Of a stretch of 64,000 bases of DNA, positions 11,398-26,300 are shown in pieces (position 1 is the stretch's first letter; the number at the start of each line of letters is the position of its first letter). The DNA is from Patagioenas fasciata (taxonomy: Eukaryota; Chordata; Aves; Columbiformes; Columbidae). The translations under genes were made by a program, and so were the position numbers. The notes below the pieces were generated by a model. The model was not told where the DNA came from. It did not search any database and saw nothing but the letters and a program-made list of their open reading frames with translations. The DNA lies in the NCBI RefSeq assembly GCF_037038585.1, contig NC_092524.1:43715001-43779000 (forward strand). The letters run 5' to 3'.

Positions 11398-14300
11398 GTA
11401 AGTGCTGGTTAAATATTCATTAAGGGTTTTGTGTACGCTGATTGTAAACCAATGAGTGCCTCATTATTACTTATCCTCCTGAGAAACTGACCCAACATTT
11501 TGGTAGCACGCTACAATGAGGTTCAAAGAGTTATCTAGACTTTGCAAATTAAAAATGATCAGTGGGAAGATGGTTCTTCTTACACATTTGGCTGTATTAG
11601 CCATAAAAAAATCGTACCTGATTGTCCTCATGTATGCAATGCTCATAGTTACAGCTAAGGTGTCAATAACGTCATTAGTAGGACATAAACTGTGTGAGCA
11701 TGTATGTTTTCATAGTAATAGGGATTTGGGGGAGCAGAGTAAATCTGCCATATAGAAAATTCAGTCTAATATAGTTATGCTGGTAGGAGTTCTTCTTCAA
11801 ACAACCCCTAACTTAGTTCAGACCACATCCTGTACAAGTTTAAACTTTATTTCATTTTATTTCACTTCCTATTGCCTTAAGCATTTGATTCTTGTTCTTA
11901 CAAGGGCAGCTCAGACTGGCTACAGTTCTTTCCACTTCGTGATTTGTAGAAGAATAATCCTGCTTTTTTACCAATACCTGGTTTAGAGAATTCTTGGTAC
12001 TCCCTTTTAGCATTTTACTAAGAAATAGCTTAAGGTGCTTTTTTTGTCAGTCAATCATTTACTTTAAATTAGGAATAACAAAGTAGCTATTCACATATAT
12101 TCCAAAGCCAGAATTTACATTTTCACAGTCTTGAAATTAAAACTAAGTTGTAAATGAGCTTGATAATAAAGGAAGTAATTTACTTCTAGTAATTACAAGA
12201 AATATGTTTTTGTTCTAAGAACTGCTTTAAAACTATTCTTAAGAAGCAGGATATGCTTTCATATATGTAGATAAAAGCGTCTGACCCAGGGAGATTAGAT
12301 AAACTTGCTGAAAGATGTTTGAGAGTGGCAGTGAAGTTTCATGAGATATGGGCTCATGAAGAGAGTACTTTCCTCACTGTGAAAACAGAAAAGGAAGATT
12401 ACAAGTTGTCTGGATGGGATCAGGGAGGAAGTGTTGATCGTCTGAGAAGAATCTCAGGCAGCATGTAGTGGCACAACGTTTTAAGATCTAGAAAGACAGA
12501 TTTATGCTGCCAAAGAGGGGGAAGAGAAACTAATGTCCTTCCTCACCGCATGTCTGTCCCAGTGCGGCAGCCTTGATTGGGATCCCAAATGGTCTGTGCA
12601 AGCTGGAGGCAACAGAGCAGAGAGCCAGTCTGATGGATAAATACTGCTGGTTTCTGATCAGAGATGTTACTAGGAGGTATTAGCATGCTGAGCAGCATAG
12701 GTTGCCTTTGAGTTCCTCCTTAGCTTCTGCTGTATTCAGAGGATTTCGGGGTCCATGATGCCAGGGAGCTTCAGAAGGGCTTCAGAAGAGCTTTCCATTT
12801 AGGTTGTTCCATATATGCATAGGTCAGATCTCTCTTGAATCCCAGGTATTTACAGACTAGAAGGATTTTTAGGAAGGTCTGCCTTCCCTTCCTGCACAAC
12901 AGAGCAATAACTTGGGCTCACCCAATCTTACCTCCAGAAGAAGATTCTCTTAGCTAAAATTTACTTGTTCTCTGAGCTATGTTGTTGTTAATTATTATTG
13001 CATTTTGTCATGCACAAAAAATGTTAATAATTGGAGCTTCCGCTAGCCAGCCTTTTGCTGCTCCTGTTATCTGGATCTTGTTCTTGAGCGTGTGGAGTCA
13101 TTACATGAGGTAGGATGGACATGCTTGTTACTCCTGCCTTATACTTGTAGATATTCACTGGCTGGGTAGTCCCTTTTTTTGGCATAAGAAGTGTGTATTT
13201 GCACTCTAAGCAACAAAATAGCTCCTTCACTGCCCAAAAGAAATACTCTTTCAGACATATGAACTATTAAAGACTTTTTCCTGTACTGAGCCTCTCTATT
13301 CACTGAGATACTTTAAAAATTATTTTTTATTATAGATATCTTTATACAAGATTACAGTATTAACTATTCAGTTTACATTTTTTTCCAACCGGAAACATTG
13401 TTTAAATGTGAACTTGTGCTGGATGCTAGCAAATTCTGGTTTATTTCTTCGTCACTCTGAACTCCTGTGCTGTAACATGACAGGAAGGGACTGTATCTTT
13501 GTTCTTATTTTGGATAATTCTGACAAGAAGCATGTATTCTTGTTTTTCTCTTTTTTCAAGACTGATAAAAGCAGAAAGGAAAAAACAAAAAACAAAACAA
13601 ACAAACAAAAACCACAAAGCAGAGCAATCTTCTGTCTCCAGACCTTTCTTCCAGATGAGGGAAGAAGGCCACAGAAATCTCTGCATGTGTCGCTTTCCTG
13701 GTTACTGCTGTTGCTGCCGAGCAGTTGCCCATCTGTGAAACTGCACTCTCTGAACACTCTCAGTTGTCCTTTGAGGACTGGCACTGCCACCAGCCGTCCC
13801 CTTTTGGAGGCTGCTGTCCTCATGCCAGAGGGAGCTGAATGGAAAAAGTGGAGTGGCAGGTCTGGGGCATTCACAGCCTGCTTTGTTAAACCCTTCAAAG
13901 TACGTAGGGAAACATAGTGCGGAATTGAGAGGGTGGAGAGGAGAAATAAATGCAAGAGAAGCTGGAGGCAGAGCACGAAGGATGGAAAAAAGCCAAGAGT
14001 GAAGGCCGCTGAGGTGACACTGTTTGGCTAGGACAGGGGGCTGGCTCATGTTGAAGGGAGACATGCTGTGACTCCTTAGTGACCTCTTCTGTTCGACTTG
14101 AGAGGTCATAACAGAGGAGCAGTATTTCCAAGGGCCTGTGTTAGAAGCTGCCCAATCTGTGTTTTACTTGTCAAAAAGCTAAATTATTCTAAGTCTCTGA
14201 AGTTCCGCTAAAGACCAACTCTACCAAACTCTTATTCATATGATTGAAATAAGAAAACGTTGATAAAATATTTCCTTCTTTTTCAAACACCCTAACATGT

Positions 14301-17300
14301 TGTAATTCCATTTAGGCAATTCCTTGGGCATCTTGGGAAGAGGCTGGGTTGTGTGGATATGGCATGAGTACCTTGAGGGATGAGAGGAGAAGAAAAAAAA
14401 GTAGAGGTTGAAAGAATGATTTTTACTCATTTAATCCTCGAAGTGTTCTGACATTCTGGAAAACTAGATATGTAACTTCCAGTAGCCCCAGGCAACTTCT
14501 GTCCTCACAGCCAGCATGCACTTAGCAGATCATGATGAATATTATTGACTTGGCAGATTTACAGGAATATTCTATGGCAATTTCTCTAGTATATGATCCT
14601 GTTGGTTTGTAATTACAATCCCCTTTTTTCCCAGGTTGGTTTTATACCACCTCTGTTTCCTGGTACAAATCATCACGTGGCTTCATCAATTACTGACAAA
14701 AAGAGGAGGTAGCACAAGGGCGGGAATAAAGATTTTTGAGGGCTAGAGAATGGTAAGATTACCTGATTTGAAGGCACTGCACACACAGTGACTGCAAAAC
14801 TGCAACACTGGACATTAGCCAGTGCCTCTCTTCAACCCTTTTGCTTCCTTACTGCAGCATTTTAAATTATACATTAAAGTTGACTTGTAATTAAAAGATA
14901 TTAAGTGGAAATTATTTTTGCTATGTAATCCAGACATTAGAAACAAACATCATAAAATCTAAAATAATTCAGTCTTTTAATTTTTTTTTCATCCTTCTGC
15001 TGTTTAAGACTGTACGTGATACATATTTGCCTTGATGAGTCAGTCACTGTACTGCAAACATGGTAGTTTATAAACTGAGATATCCTTGTAGTTTAAGTAA
15101 GCAAAGTTGATTTGGGCTATATCATAACATTGAGGAAATCCTCCAGATGTATCTAATTACATAAATTCTTAGCCAGCACAATGACATTTGATACTCCCTG
15201 TCCTTTGCTGCCGTAACTCCCCATAGTGCCCCAGCTTTCACCTTCTAAAGATCAAGAGAGGGAATTTCCACATACTAATTGTCCGGTTCTCTTATTAAAC
15301 ACAAACTGTTACATAATTCTTTAATGTACTTTATCCTGTTTATCACAATTTTTTGTAGAAGTGTTCCTTGGAAGAGAGGGGGAATCCAAGTGCAAGCAGG
15401 ATGTTGAGGCTCTGGAGCATCTGGCTTTGCTTGTGAGAGGGGACTGAAGTAACTACAAAGAGCTGAGCTCCAGCTCCGTCCGGACTGTGAAGGGCCGGGG
15501 TGGGGGCAAGAGAGGGGTGAGGGAGCACAATCAGCACGCACAATTTAAAGAGTACTTTGCTATTTTTAATTTACAGTGAGATTGGTATATAGTAAATGAG
15601 GTATGCAGCCAGCTCCCTTTTTGGCTGTGTCCAGCTGGTGTTAGATGTAACTGAAGATATATTTCAAGTGTGTGTTGGATCAAAGCTAACTCACAAATCC
15701 TTCTTCAAACAGTTTGGTAGTTGGGATCAGCTCTGCCCTAATTTTACCCTCTCTAATCTCTGTATTGAACTCGGACATCTAAAAGATAGATAAAATAGTT
15801 CCAGATTGAGCTCCTTGAGGCTGACAATGCACAAAGGAACAGTTTTTGCTCTTGGCAGATAGTTCAAAGTGGTTACTCCCAAACTTAATGAGCATTTCTG
15901 TAAATGGACTACATACGTTCAAACAATTCCCCTGTAAACTTCAGTGGGCCTGTACAACAGCTGACAAAGCTAGATCCTTGCTGTTCTCCTCCCATCCCAT
16001 CCTGGTCTGGTGGCAGCAGCTGGCACATCACCGTGGTCACACCTGCCTGCAGTTGCAGTCAGCTCCTGCCAGCAAAGCCACCAGCCCTGCCCTCCTGCAC
16101 CTCCTGCACTCTCAGGCTGCACAAAGCCCAGCCTGGGACCACTGTAGCCAGGGTGCTCTGTGACAGGCGGAGGGGACAGGACATCCCTTGCAGCCAGTTC
16201 TTGTCTGTTCCAGGGGAAAAGCAGCAGCCTTGTTGGGTGGAGGCTGCTCTCTGAATTGGGAAAGAGTTCTTTGACTAAATGAATTATGCGGTCACAAGTA
16301 GCATAGTAATCATGTGTAAACAGATTATTGCATTTTGGTTTTCCATTTGTTAAATATTGTTAAAATAATATTTATCAAGGGGACTCAAAGTTTAAAACTA
16401 ATATTCCAGTTTTAGTTACTCTAGCATTCTGTAGTAGTTATTCCTGGACTCTCTGCCTTCTTTACCAGTATGGTAAAGAGTGGCTAGGTAGAGGTTGCAG
16501 CCTCAGAGGGAAAGCTGGGTGAAAAAGGTTTCATCAGGATAAGGGAGAACACCAGGATGTAGGATACTTGTCTTCAGGAAAAGGGTGAACAGTCTTCTTA
16601 AATTTTTGAAAAAAAGTCCAACTGTAGCCACATAATTGAAGAACCTTAATGAATCACACTTTGCAAATGCAGCTCAGAACCATCGTTTTGGTATGTGGTT
16701 TGTTCACATTTTCAAGGCTTGTTTTCCAAATATTAAGACAAATATCAAGACAAAAATATCTCTTAAAATGAAGTTGAAGTTAAAATGAAGAAAAAAAAAT
16801 GAAAAATCAGGTCACCTACAACCCATCATTCTCTTGCATTAGTAACCCAAATCAACTTTGAAGCATCATTTTGTTTCTTTGAAATCCCTTCTCTTGTGCC
16901 TATAAATCCTCTATGATTAAAAAAGTGGGAAAAAAGTATCGGAGCTTATAGTGTTTGGGGAAAACAGTAAGTAAAACTTCTTCTTCTGAGTCCTGCTTAC
17001 TAAAAATTACCTCAAGGCCATGAAACACACAAAGAAATTAACACCTGTGCATACATTAATAGTTGACAAATAAATGTACTAATACGCTCAGGTTTTCATG
17101 TGGTATTTTTTCCTGGTCTTCAAGTCCGTCTTAACTGTGCAACATGCATGTAAGAGATCAACTACACAATTAGTAAGACAGTGATACTTGATACAAAATA
17201 TAAGCTCTACTGTAAGAGCGGTCCTGCAAAACAAACAGTTATTAATAAATTTGACCCCCCCCAAAAAAGTCATGCATAGAAGAGATTTTTTTTTTGTTCT

Positions 17301-20300
17301 TTGACTCATTTGGCAGCATCTGTGATTTGTTCAAGTGCTTTGCTGTCTGTAAATGAAGCAAGAATTAAGTAGTTCCATGAGTCATTCTCTGTTCAGAATC
17401 AATACATCCAACAGAGGTCTTATTTGTCATACTGTGACAGTTCATTAATTCTTCCTCCTACCAACTCTTGTCTTACCACTCAACAAAGCAGTCAGAAATG
17501 TGTTTGTTCATTTGCTCCTAGCATTTTCCATCCCTTTTTTTTTTCTTCCCCCAGTCTTCTAATGGTAGTCCAAGTTTGCATTTCCACTATAATGAAACAT
17601 TTGTCCTATTGCTCAAGATTGGAGAGGTTTCTGTCTTTGCAACATATGTTTCATTCTTTAGACCTGTACTTTTCATTTCCTTTAAGTATTGCACAAATCA
17701 TAAAGATGAAGTTTTTTGGTGTTTTCACTGAAAATCGCATTCAGCCTCTGTGTAACATGATCTTAGAAGAGAAAGGAGCTCAAGCACTAAGGAATGCCCT
17801 TGAAACTTCACCTATTCTTGGTGTTAGAGATGTGTGACTGGAACATTCAGCATTGCATTCAGCTCTCATCAGTTAATTTCTGGGGTTCCTTGAATATCTC
17901 AGACTGAGTCAAGTTCTTCTCCAAAGCCTCATGTAAGAGATATTGATATGCTGAAATCTTCCCACTTGCCTCCTATATTGGGGCCATCCTGAAATAGAAT
18001 AGATCAAGCTCAAAAATTCTGATCACCACATCCAGAGGAGCAAGGCTGCTCAGCTTCTCGAGAGAGGTGACGGAGATGACTTGTTTGCCTGTGAAACCTG
18101 GGGGAAAGGCCTGGCCTGCAGGAATTCCTTCTCTCCTCGCAATTATTCTGAAACCTGACATTTTCCATTTGTGGCTAAAAAAGAAATGAAAGGGCATTGA
18201 ACATTTTCACCCAATCCACAGTAAGTGAAGGTGTATTGGACGTGAGTGTGTCAGAGGTTCTAGAAGTCCTCCTGCGAGTGGTTGGCACGTGTGCTCCCAC
18301 CGAGAAAACCCAGGTGTTGACTATGTACCGTGAGCCACCAAGTTTGGCCCTTCCCATAGGGGTGTGCTCCGAAGTCCTTTGCTGCTTCTGCAGCACTGGG
18401 AGGGGAGAGTAGGAGGTAGATAGGACTTCTTAAGAAAGGAAATAAAAAGTCAGACTGGTTGTCTGTGGATCCGGGGAAAGTTTCTTAAATTTTTTTTTGT
18501 TTCCCAACATTGTGAAATGAAGGGGAGACCTGGCAGGTTTCCCTGATGAAATGCCTCAACAGTTGACTCTAAGCAACTATTTTTCCTTTCAGAGGTTTCC
18601 AGTCTGATTTTGCATTTTGTGGTGAGAAGAATAGAGCAGCAGAAACTGAGCGTGTTATAAAATCTGACTATCAGGCATTTGGACAAATTTTCCCTGTTGT
18701 TTCCTCCCAAAGTCAGATAATTCCTGGTGTTGCCTCTCCTTACTATTTGCAACCTCATTGCTGGCTATAAAACTGAATAAAGCCCATGTGATTAATTAGT
18801 GATCTCTATCGGTTTCTGTCTGGTATTTATAATTTCTGCCTTTGTATTAGGTGATAGCAGCAAATCGAAAGGCAAGTACAGGAGCACCCAAGCACTCCTT
18901 TTTTTTAATGAGGGGAATTGCATCATATCTTTCATAACAAGAATTCTTCTAATCACTAGGAATACAAGCCTGAAATTCAGCAGAGCAGAATGAACATGCC
19001 TTGATGATTCATGTCCCAGTGAACATGGTAACTGTAGCAACAGGTTGTTTGTTGTATGTTACAGAGAAGCCCTGCTAAACTCTGGGTGATGAAGTCCAAT
19101 GAAGGTGTCTTGTGAACTGCATGAGCCTCAATCTTGCTGTTTTCACTTCTCCCTTAGAAACCACAAGATGAGTTTTCTTTGGGCAGCCCAACTGATTCAC
19201 CTAATCATGGAATTGTTATCAGTATGGCAATAAGAGCTGTGCTGGGCCTCCAAGCTGGAAACGTGGAATTAGGGAACTGAATGGGAAGTCTCCATAATAG
19301 CGAGAGACTATAGTGCTATTAAGATACGGGAAGCAGGCCAGAAAATGTGAATGTTGGGTTAACATAAGCCAGTTCTGTAGAGGAATAAATATTAGATTTG
19401 ATCCTGAGAAATACTGGTTTTTAGTGTCACCCTAAAGATAATGTAGATAAAATCCTCAGAACAACGATTGCATTCATTTATGTACATCTGGATTTATTTC
19501 TACATTTTGAAAAGCAATCAATTTTTGGTTCACATTTGGCTTTTATATCCAATATGCTATTTTTTAGTAAAACTAGGAAAGAAAACATATTTGGAAGCTG
19601 TGTTATCTGAAGGAGAGAAAGTACAATGAAACAAAAGCATGAACTGCATTTGGATTTGCTTACGAAGTTATGAAAGCCTAAATTTTTGAGCAGAAGATTA
19701 CTCCCAGGGATTTCAGTATATTGGCATGCTGATCAATGATCCAGTAGCCATCAAACTACATTTCATATTTTTTCTCTAGTTGTATTCTACTTGTAGAGCA
19801 AGAGTGGAAGAGACATTTATATATAGGTAATTAAATATATTTAAACTGAGGTTATAAAATTATTATAACCTGCAGCAAAGTTTAAAACCAAAGTAAAAGT
19901 AATTTTATTTTTTTAATCTTAGGCTTGTAGAAAGTCGAGAAGAAATGTCCACTGCTTTTAGTCTTAAGTCTCTTTATAAACTGATTGTTTCATATTGTCT
20001 AGAATATGGAAATGGGAACTCCTGTTTGAATCTAGGAGACCAGTTTCACCAGAACTAAAATTCCATGCAGGGAACACAATCACTTTGGCAGTATGTTTGC
20101 TTCAAACCAGTTCACAAGATTTTCTCTTCCAAACTGAACTTCTGAAAAATTCTAAGAACTCTTCTTATTGAAAATACTGTTGCCCATTTTAGGTGACCTC
20201 TTGCATCAAACACTTATTAAGAAAACTTCACCTTTTTCCAGTACTGATTTTGTACATCAGATGCAGAGGTGACAGGCAAGGGTCTGTCCCTATTCTGTCT

Positions 20301-23300
20301 TTTACTTATTTGTGGGAATGTTTGTGCAGTTCCTCCAAACAGGGGAGGGAGAAGAAGGCAGGGCAAAAAAAAGTAAATAAATAAAATTCAGACTTATGCC
20401 GTGATCTGTGGTCTGAATCTAAATTACATCAAATTAGATTTAACCTATATGTTTACCTGTAAAGAGTAGGTCTCATTCAAATACCTGTCACTTCTCCGTA
20501 GGCTGCTACCAGAACTATGCCACAAGTGGAGTCAGTTTCTAGAAATGGCAAGAAATGTTTATCCTCTTTGCTATTAAAGAGATAAGAGCATTGTGTTGTT
20601 TCAAACCAGAGTGTCTAACCTGTCTAATCAAGACAGTGGTCAGAAGTGGAGTGGATGATCCTAGGGTCTCTTCCAACCAAAATGATTCTATGATGATTCC
20701 AGTTGTTACAGTCTCCCAGATTGTGTTGCTGACTTAGGAACTTCCGGGTGAAGAAGTTGCATCCTGACTAGCACGTTTAATTGCCATCGATGAAGTTTTA
20801 TTTGATTAATGTATTTAATTACCTTCCCAGCTTATTTTTGCCTTTGGTTTTCAAGCCATCCTGTGGCAATGAGTCTTGAAGTTCTACAGGATCTGATAAT
20901 GCACGTGCTTTTGTTTGTTTTAAACCTGTCATGTGTCAATTTTGTATGATGGCCTCTGCTGCTTGTGCTGAGAAATGGTGAATAGTCCCCATTAGCACTT
21001 TCCAGCTAACTTGCCATTTTATAGACTTTCTCAAATAACTAGCATATATTCTTTTTGTAAATTGTCTGGAATAAAAAATTACATACAATTATGCAAGATA
21101 GGTATCACAGATTTTTGTTTCTTTTTCATTTTTAACTACATTCCTTTCTTGATAGGATCTTTGTTCTACTTGGGTGTGTATGATGAGATTCAGGGCTACT
21201 GTTGGGCTAAAGAGCAGACCCCTCCAGTTGGGCTCAGGAGACCAGGATTTTATTGTGTAATGGTTGATCTCCTGCTTGACTGTGAGCAATTCAGTTTGAA
21301 GTATCCTGGTCTTGTGGGTTACCTGTAGTTAATGTAACAAATCAAAGTTTCCTGTGGATTTTAAACTGTTTTTTAAAATGTATTCTTATTTGTCATAGAA
21401 TAAAAATTCGTAATGAGCTTTATTTTCCCCTTATTTAAGAATAAGAGATGAGATGGATATACGATTGAAAAAAAAAAAAGATAATTAATTTCACCTCAGA
21501 AAGGTTTGGGAGTTGGCGTGTGCCACTGCAGCAATGTGCTGCCGTCTCCGCTGATGTGGCTCTGCTGTGGTTAAATTACAACACAGCAACAGAGAGAGCA
21601 GGAGCACAGAACAGTGACTGGGCATCATCTGTCTGAATCCCCACCACCAATGCAATCCAAACATTTGGAGTAGTACAAAATGTGAAATGCCTAAAAGCCT
21701 TGCAAGCATGTCTATTAATGGTTCTAATTAGACCTGATCTATGCATACAAAATGTAATTAAGCTATTATCATACATTCTGGGACTTGTACATTATTTTGT
21801 TTCTTGTTGTCATGTGAGGAACAGCAGTGATATAGTGAGAATACCAGTACCAAGAACATAATATGAAAGCTATGGATACCTTTGCTGCTGCTGTTCTTCA
21901 AATTTTCAGGAAAAAAACCCCAACCCACAGGCTGATTTCTAGAACAGGCAATGCTAGTCTGCAAGGGCTCTTCCTTTGTCATATAGAAAGAACTCTGGGA
22001 AATAAGGGGATTTTGGGGATTTCTTCTAGAAAAGTCATAGCAATGTGACACAAGCTGCAATAAACTGCAGAGAAGGACTTGGGTTACAGTATCTCCTGCA
22101 AATGAGTCTTGTGTGTGCTGGGTCACCTCATGTGCACGTCATGCTGGTGCAGCAGGTCAGTGGTCACTGCTGCAGGGTGGATATGGTCATCCCTGTCTCC
22201 ATGTGTGAAGCAAGAAAACTTTCCTTGGTAACTCCAGAAACTCTCAACATTTTTCCTTACTTGCTTCTTAACCTGATGTCCCCTGTTGCTTACATGATTT
22301 AACATTGTTTTTAGATCTTCTGGATTTTTATTTTTATAAATAATAGAGAATGAGGTGAAAACTGAAGACTGTATATACATATTTACTTATTAGTAGCCAT
22401 GGTGCTTTTATACAATACAAATCTTCACTCCCCATCTTCCTAGAAAGATGCCTACCTCAAGATCCTAAAAATACATCATTGAAAAACATTAGATAAAGAA
22501 ATAACCATATAAAGCATTGTTTGTGTTAGAGTTCTCCTTTTTATGTGCATCTCCATCAAATAATCATTCATATTCTCTATACTATAACTATTCTTTCCAA
22601 AAATTAATTTTTAAATCCCTTTGAATGCTTAATCTCTGGCATTGTACCTACCGCTGTGTCTCATTGGTAGGAAAGCTTCCTTTTTTTGAGAAATTCTCTA
22701 TTTCAAATCATTTACATGTTTCATACTAATCTTTGTAAGTATCTGCTGTTTTTTCCTTCCACGCAGGGATACTAGCTTGTGATGCTGTTTTTTCCGGATT
22801 TATTATTCACCATTCAGTTCTTTAATGATCCAAATAGTTCTTCTCACAGTTCTAGCTGCAAATACGTGTTAAAGTTGTAATGAGTCGGGTGAGTCAGAAG
22901 CTAAAGAGGTTGTCAAAATCATATAAACATCCTAAACTCTATTTTCCAACCAATTTTATGGATTATTAACTGATACTTCTGTCTGATTTTTCCAAATAAT
23001 TTCTACCATTTCCAGCTGCTGCATTGTCCCATCCTTACACAATGTTTTCTGTAGTGACTGTTAAAATTGGACCTGTGCTACTGTCATATTGATGATACCA
23101 TCTTACCTCTTATGTAAATCAGGAATTAAGTGATGCTTGTGTATTCAGCCATTTACTTGCTCACTTCTATGACTGCCAAAAAGGAAGCAGTAAGTTGTCA
23201 GTACTATTTCTTCTGCCGCTAGTATTTTGAATCTTTTTGGGTCTTGAGCTCTTAAGGAGTCACGTTGACATGGCACCATGCACAAGCTGCGTGCATTGTG

Positions 23301-26300
23301 TGCCATAAATGCTCTGGTAGAAGTTGAATGCCAGTTCTGCTCCACTGAGTCTGTGGAGTTGTTCCTGACAGGTGGTATATCCAGGTGGGGAGATCAACCT
23401 TGCTGATGCCCGCTCTCCTTGTTTATTTCCTAATGGTGTGATATTTGGGTAAACTAGGTAGTTCTTACACTATACCCTGAATTAAAAAATAAAAAAAGTT
23501 ACAAGTATGGTGTGCAGGTGCTTATTAGAGCCGTGGTTCATTGGAATTTGAACTTCTACATTCAGTGCACGTTTGAGGAAAGCACAGTGGAAGACAGGTA
23601 TTCCTTCAGTGCTACCTATAATACCTGGCTGACTGACTGACTGACTGATTGATTGATTGAATGACTGATTGATTGATTGATACAAATTTTCTTCCACCAC
23701 AGCAATACGCTGCCACACACTGAGTAAATAAAATGAAGTAGTCATAAGGGCTGCAAGCAGGTAGTCATAGAGCAGAACCAGTCAGTCTTAATGCTGTTGA
23801 TTTACCCTGCTCCTTATTAGGAGTAGTTATTCTGGGCTTGTCTAAAGTTTATGTCACTACACTGCTTTCAGCAGCTGAAGTAATTTACATGATATCCCTG
23901 TAAAACATTGCACTGTACTGTTTAAATCCATTTATGTATGATGGCCCTAAATCTCAATAGTTAAAGTAAGTGGCTTAAATAAAAGAATTGGAGGCTTTTG
24001 ACATTCTCACTTCTCACTGATATATATGTATCTTCATACTTGAGTGCCTTGCAGAGTGAAAAGCTCTGTCTTTCTGTTGAATGGGCATCCCAAAATGGGC
24101 TTTCAGAAACATGAATGCTATAGGTTAGGGATTTTTCTCATCCCACTCACTCTCATTTCCACAAGCCCATTCACTCTGCCAGCCTAGCTAACATAAGCGG
24201 TAATAGGACACAGAGTTTTAACCCTTAGCTATCTGATAATTTGATAAACAAAATAGTTCTGAAATTATAGCTCCCTCTTGCACTTGAGCACTGCTGTTTG
24301 GTCCTGGGTGCCCCGGGGCTGTTAGGTGGGTCTCTGCATTCTGTCCACGGAAATGGTCAAAGCAGGAGAAGATGCAACAGAATTCCTCAAATGTGCTGGC
24401 TGGTATAGTCATATACAGATATCTGGAAACCATAATGCTGAGTCCCCAAAGTGAAATTTGCTTAGAAAATATATATCCTTTTATGAAAGAAGGGGTGGGT
24501 GGTTCTTACTTGGCTTCTGTTGTCTGAGCTGTTCTGGGGGTCATATTTTCGTATTCTCAAGCTTATTTAACTTGTCTACAGGGGAAAAAAAAAGGCTAAG
24601 TAGACAAAGATTTTCACATAACCAGTTGTTCCCAGGAGGTGGAGCTTTTAGACAAATGCCAAATATCATCCATAATTAATTTGTAGGAGCTGACAATATT
24701 ATCTGTTTGTCAAATTGCTGTATCTTATCTACTGAGTTAAAGAAAAATACTTTGGACGTTGGCCTGCCCAGTGTCCAGCTCTTGAGTATTGCAGACTATT
24801 ATCAGTAAACTTATATTAAAAGCACTGGAGTAAATTAGATCTTGTGGATTGTAGCTATTGTGGGGGGCTTTCAGACCTTCACTGCCTAGGATCTCCAGAT
24901 AGGTATTGTCTGTAGCATTACTAATAGTAAAACGGCCTGAGTCTGCAGTGATGGACAAAGTTAATGACTGTGTTAAGAAAAACAGTGCTGACCCATAGTT
25001 TACGTTCACTTGTGATACTGCATCAGATCTTTGGGGATTTTGCAGGAACAGTGTGTCACTTCCCAGGGTGTGCAGCCTTCATCCAAATGAGACAGTTGAA
25101 CCTCAGTTGAACCTCTGCCTCATGGGACTGGCGGTGCAAGGTGTACTGGTGTCTATGAAAGTCCCTGAAGTTTTCTCCAAGCCTGGGAAATACCAGTTAT
25201 GCTCTTACCACTATTAAACAGATCCCGTCCTTGGTCCCTCCTTGCTCAAAGCCTTGGTGCATGGTCAACCCAGGGTAGGTGGGCCTGACTGACCACACAG
25301 CTGCTCCTCCACCTCGCCACCTTTGTGCTTTCCTTTTCTTCTGCTGATTTTTGTCCTGTTGAAGAGCATTTCATATGTTCTATTTCATATTAAACAAATT
25401 TTTCATGTTTCTGACCTTCAAAGAGAGATCACTACTCACTTGAGTAGTGTTTGTTAATACATTTGTTTAAGAGCTGCAAAATTTTTCTTATTGGAGCAAT
25501 TGTTTTTGAAGGTAATCCCTTTATCTCTGAATAGTAATCTGTAGCAGGCAGCTGGAAAATAGTACTAATGAGAAACAGAAGAAAAGCAGCATGAAAATTG
25601 TTCTCGATGTTTGCTGCATGTTGTAGTTCAATTCTTTTTTTCAACTGCAAGTAATGGACTTACCAATGGGTCTCCTTGGTTATCGTGTCATTCTACCTGG
25701 ATGTTAAGCCTGTTGACCTGTGAGCATAGAAATAGTCTATGCAGAAGCATATGTCTAATGTGCCTTGAACAGCATCGTGCCTATGCCTTCTGCAAGAGTC
25801 ATGTCCCCAGCTGCTGTGGCACCTTTCCTCAAAGATTAAAAGTACCGTCTGGGACTTTTTGAACCACAGATTGGAGAGGGGGGAAAACACTGAACATCAG
25901 ACGAGGTCAGTGACGCTGTGCAGACATCTGCATGGGACAGCGGTGAGAGCTAAAATACTGGTATCTTTTAAACTGTCAGTTTCAGTCTTACAAAGCCAAT
26001 TTCAGTCCCACACCAAGTTATTTCCTATCTATGGAAAGGATCAGTCAATCTTGTGCTTTCATTTTCATAACACCCCATCACCACTGCTGCCACCATCACC
26101 CAGAGATCCTGTTTACATTTTGGATTTTCAGTACTTAAATATAACTTACGACCCACACTGTGAAAATCTAAGACTGGCACAGCTGCATTTACTTCACAAA
26201 TGTTCCTTTCTAGTAGCTAGTTTTTACATTCTTTCTAAAATGATAAATGATAAGAGAAACTCTCTTATCACCTTAATTGTTCTTCTGAAGCCTATACAAA

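Noticed and set aside
13408..13976. Frames of 169 and 174 codons on opposite strands
   Set aside because: They overlap through a CAAA simple repeat and show no domain; mutual overlap on both strands suggests chance.
23482..23745. Minus-strand frame with NQSINQS and SVSQ repeats
   Set aside because: Artefact of the CTGA/TTGA microsatellite.
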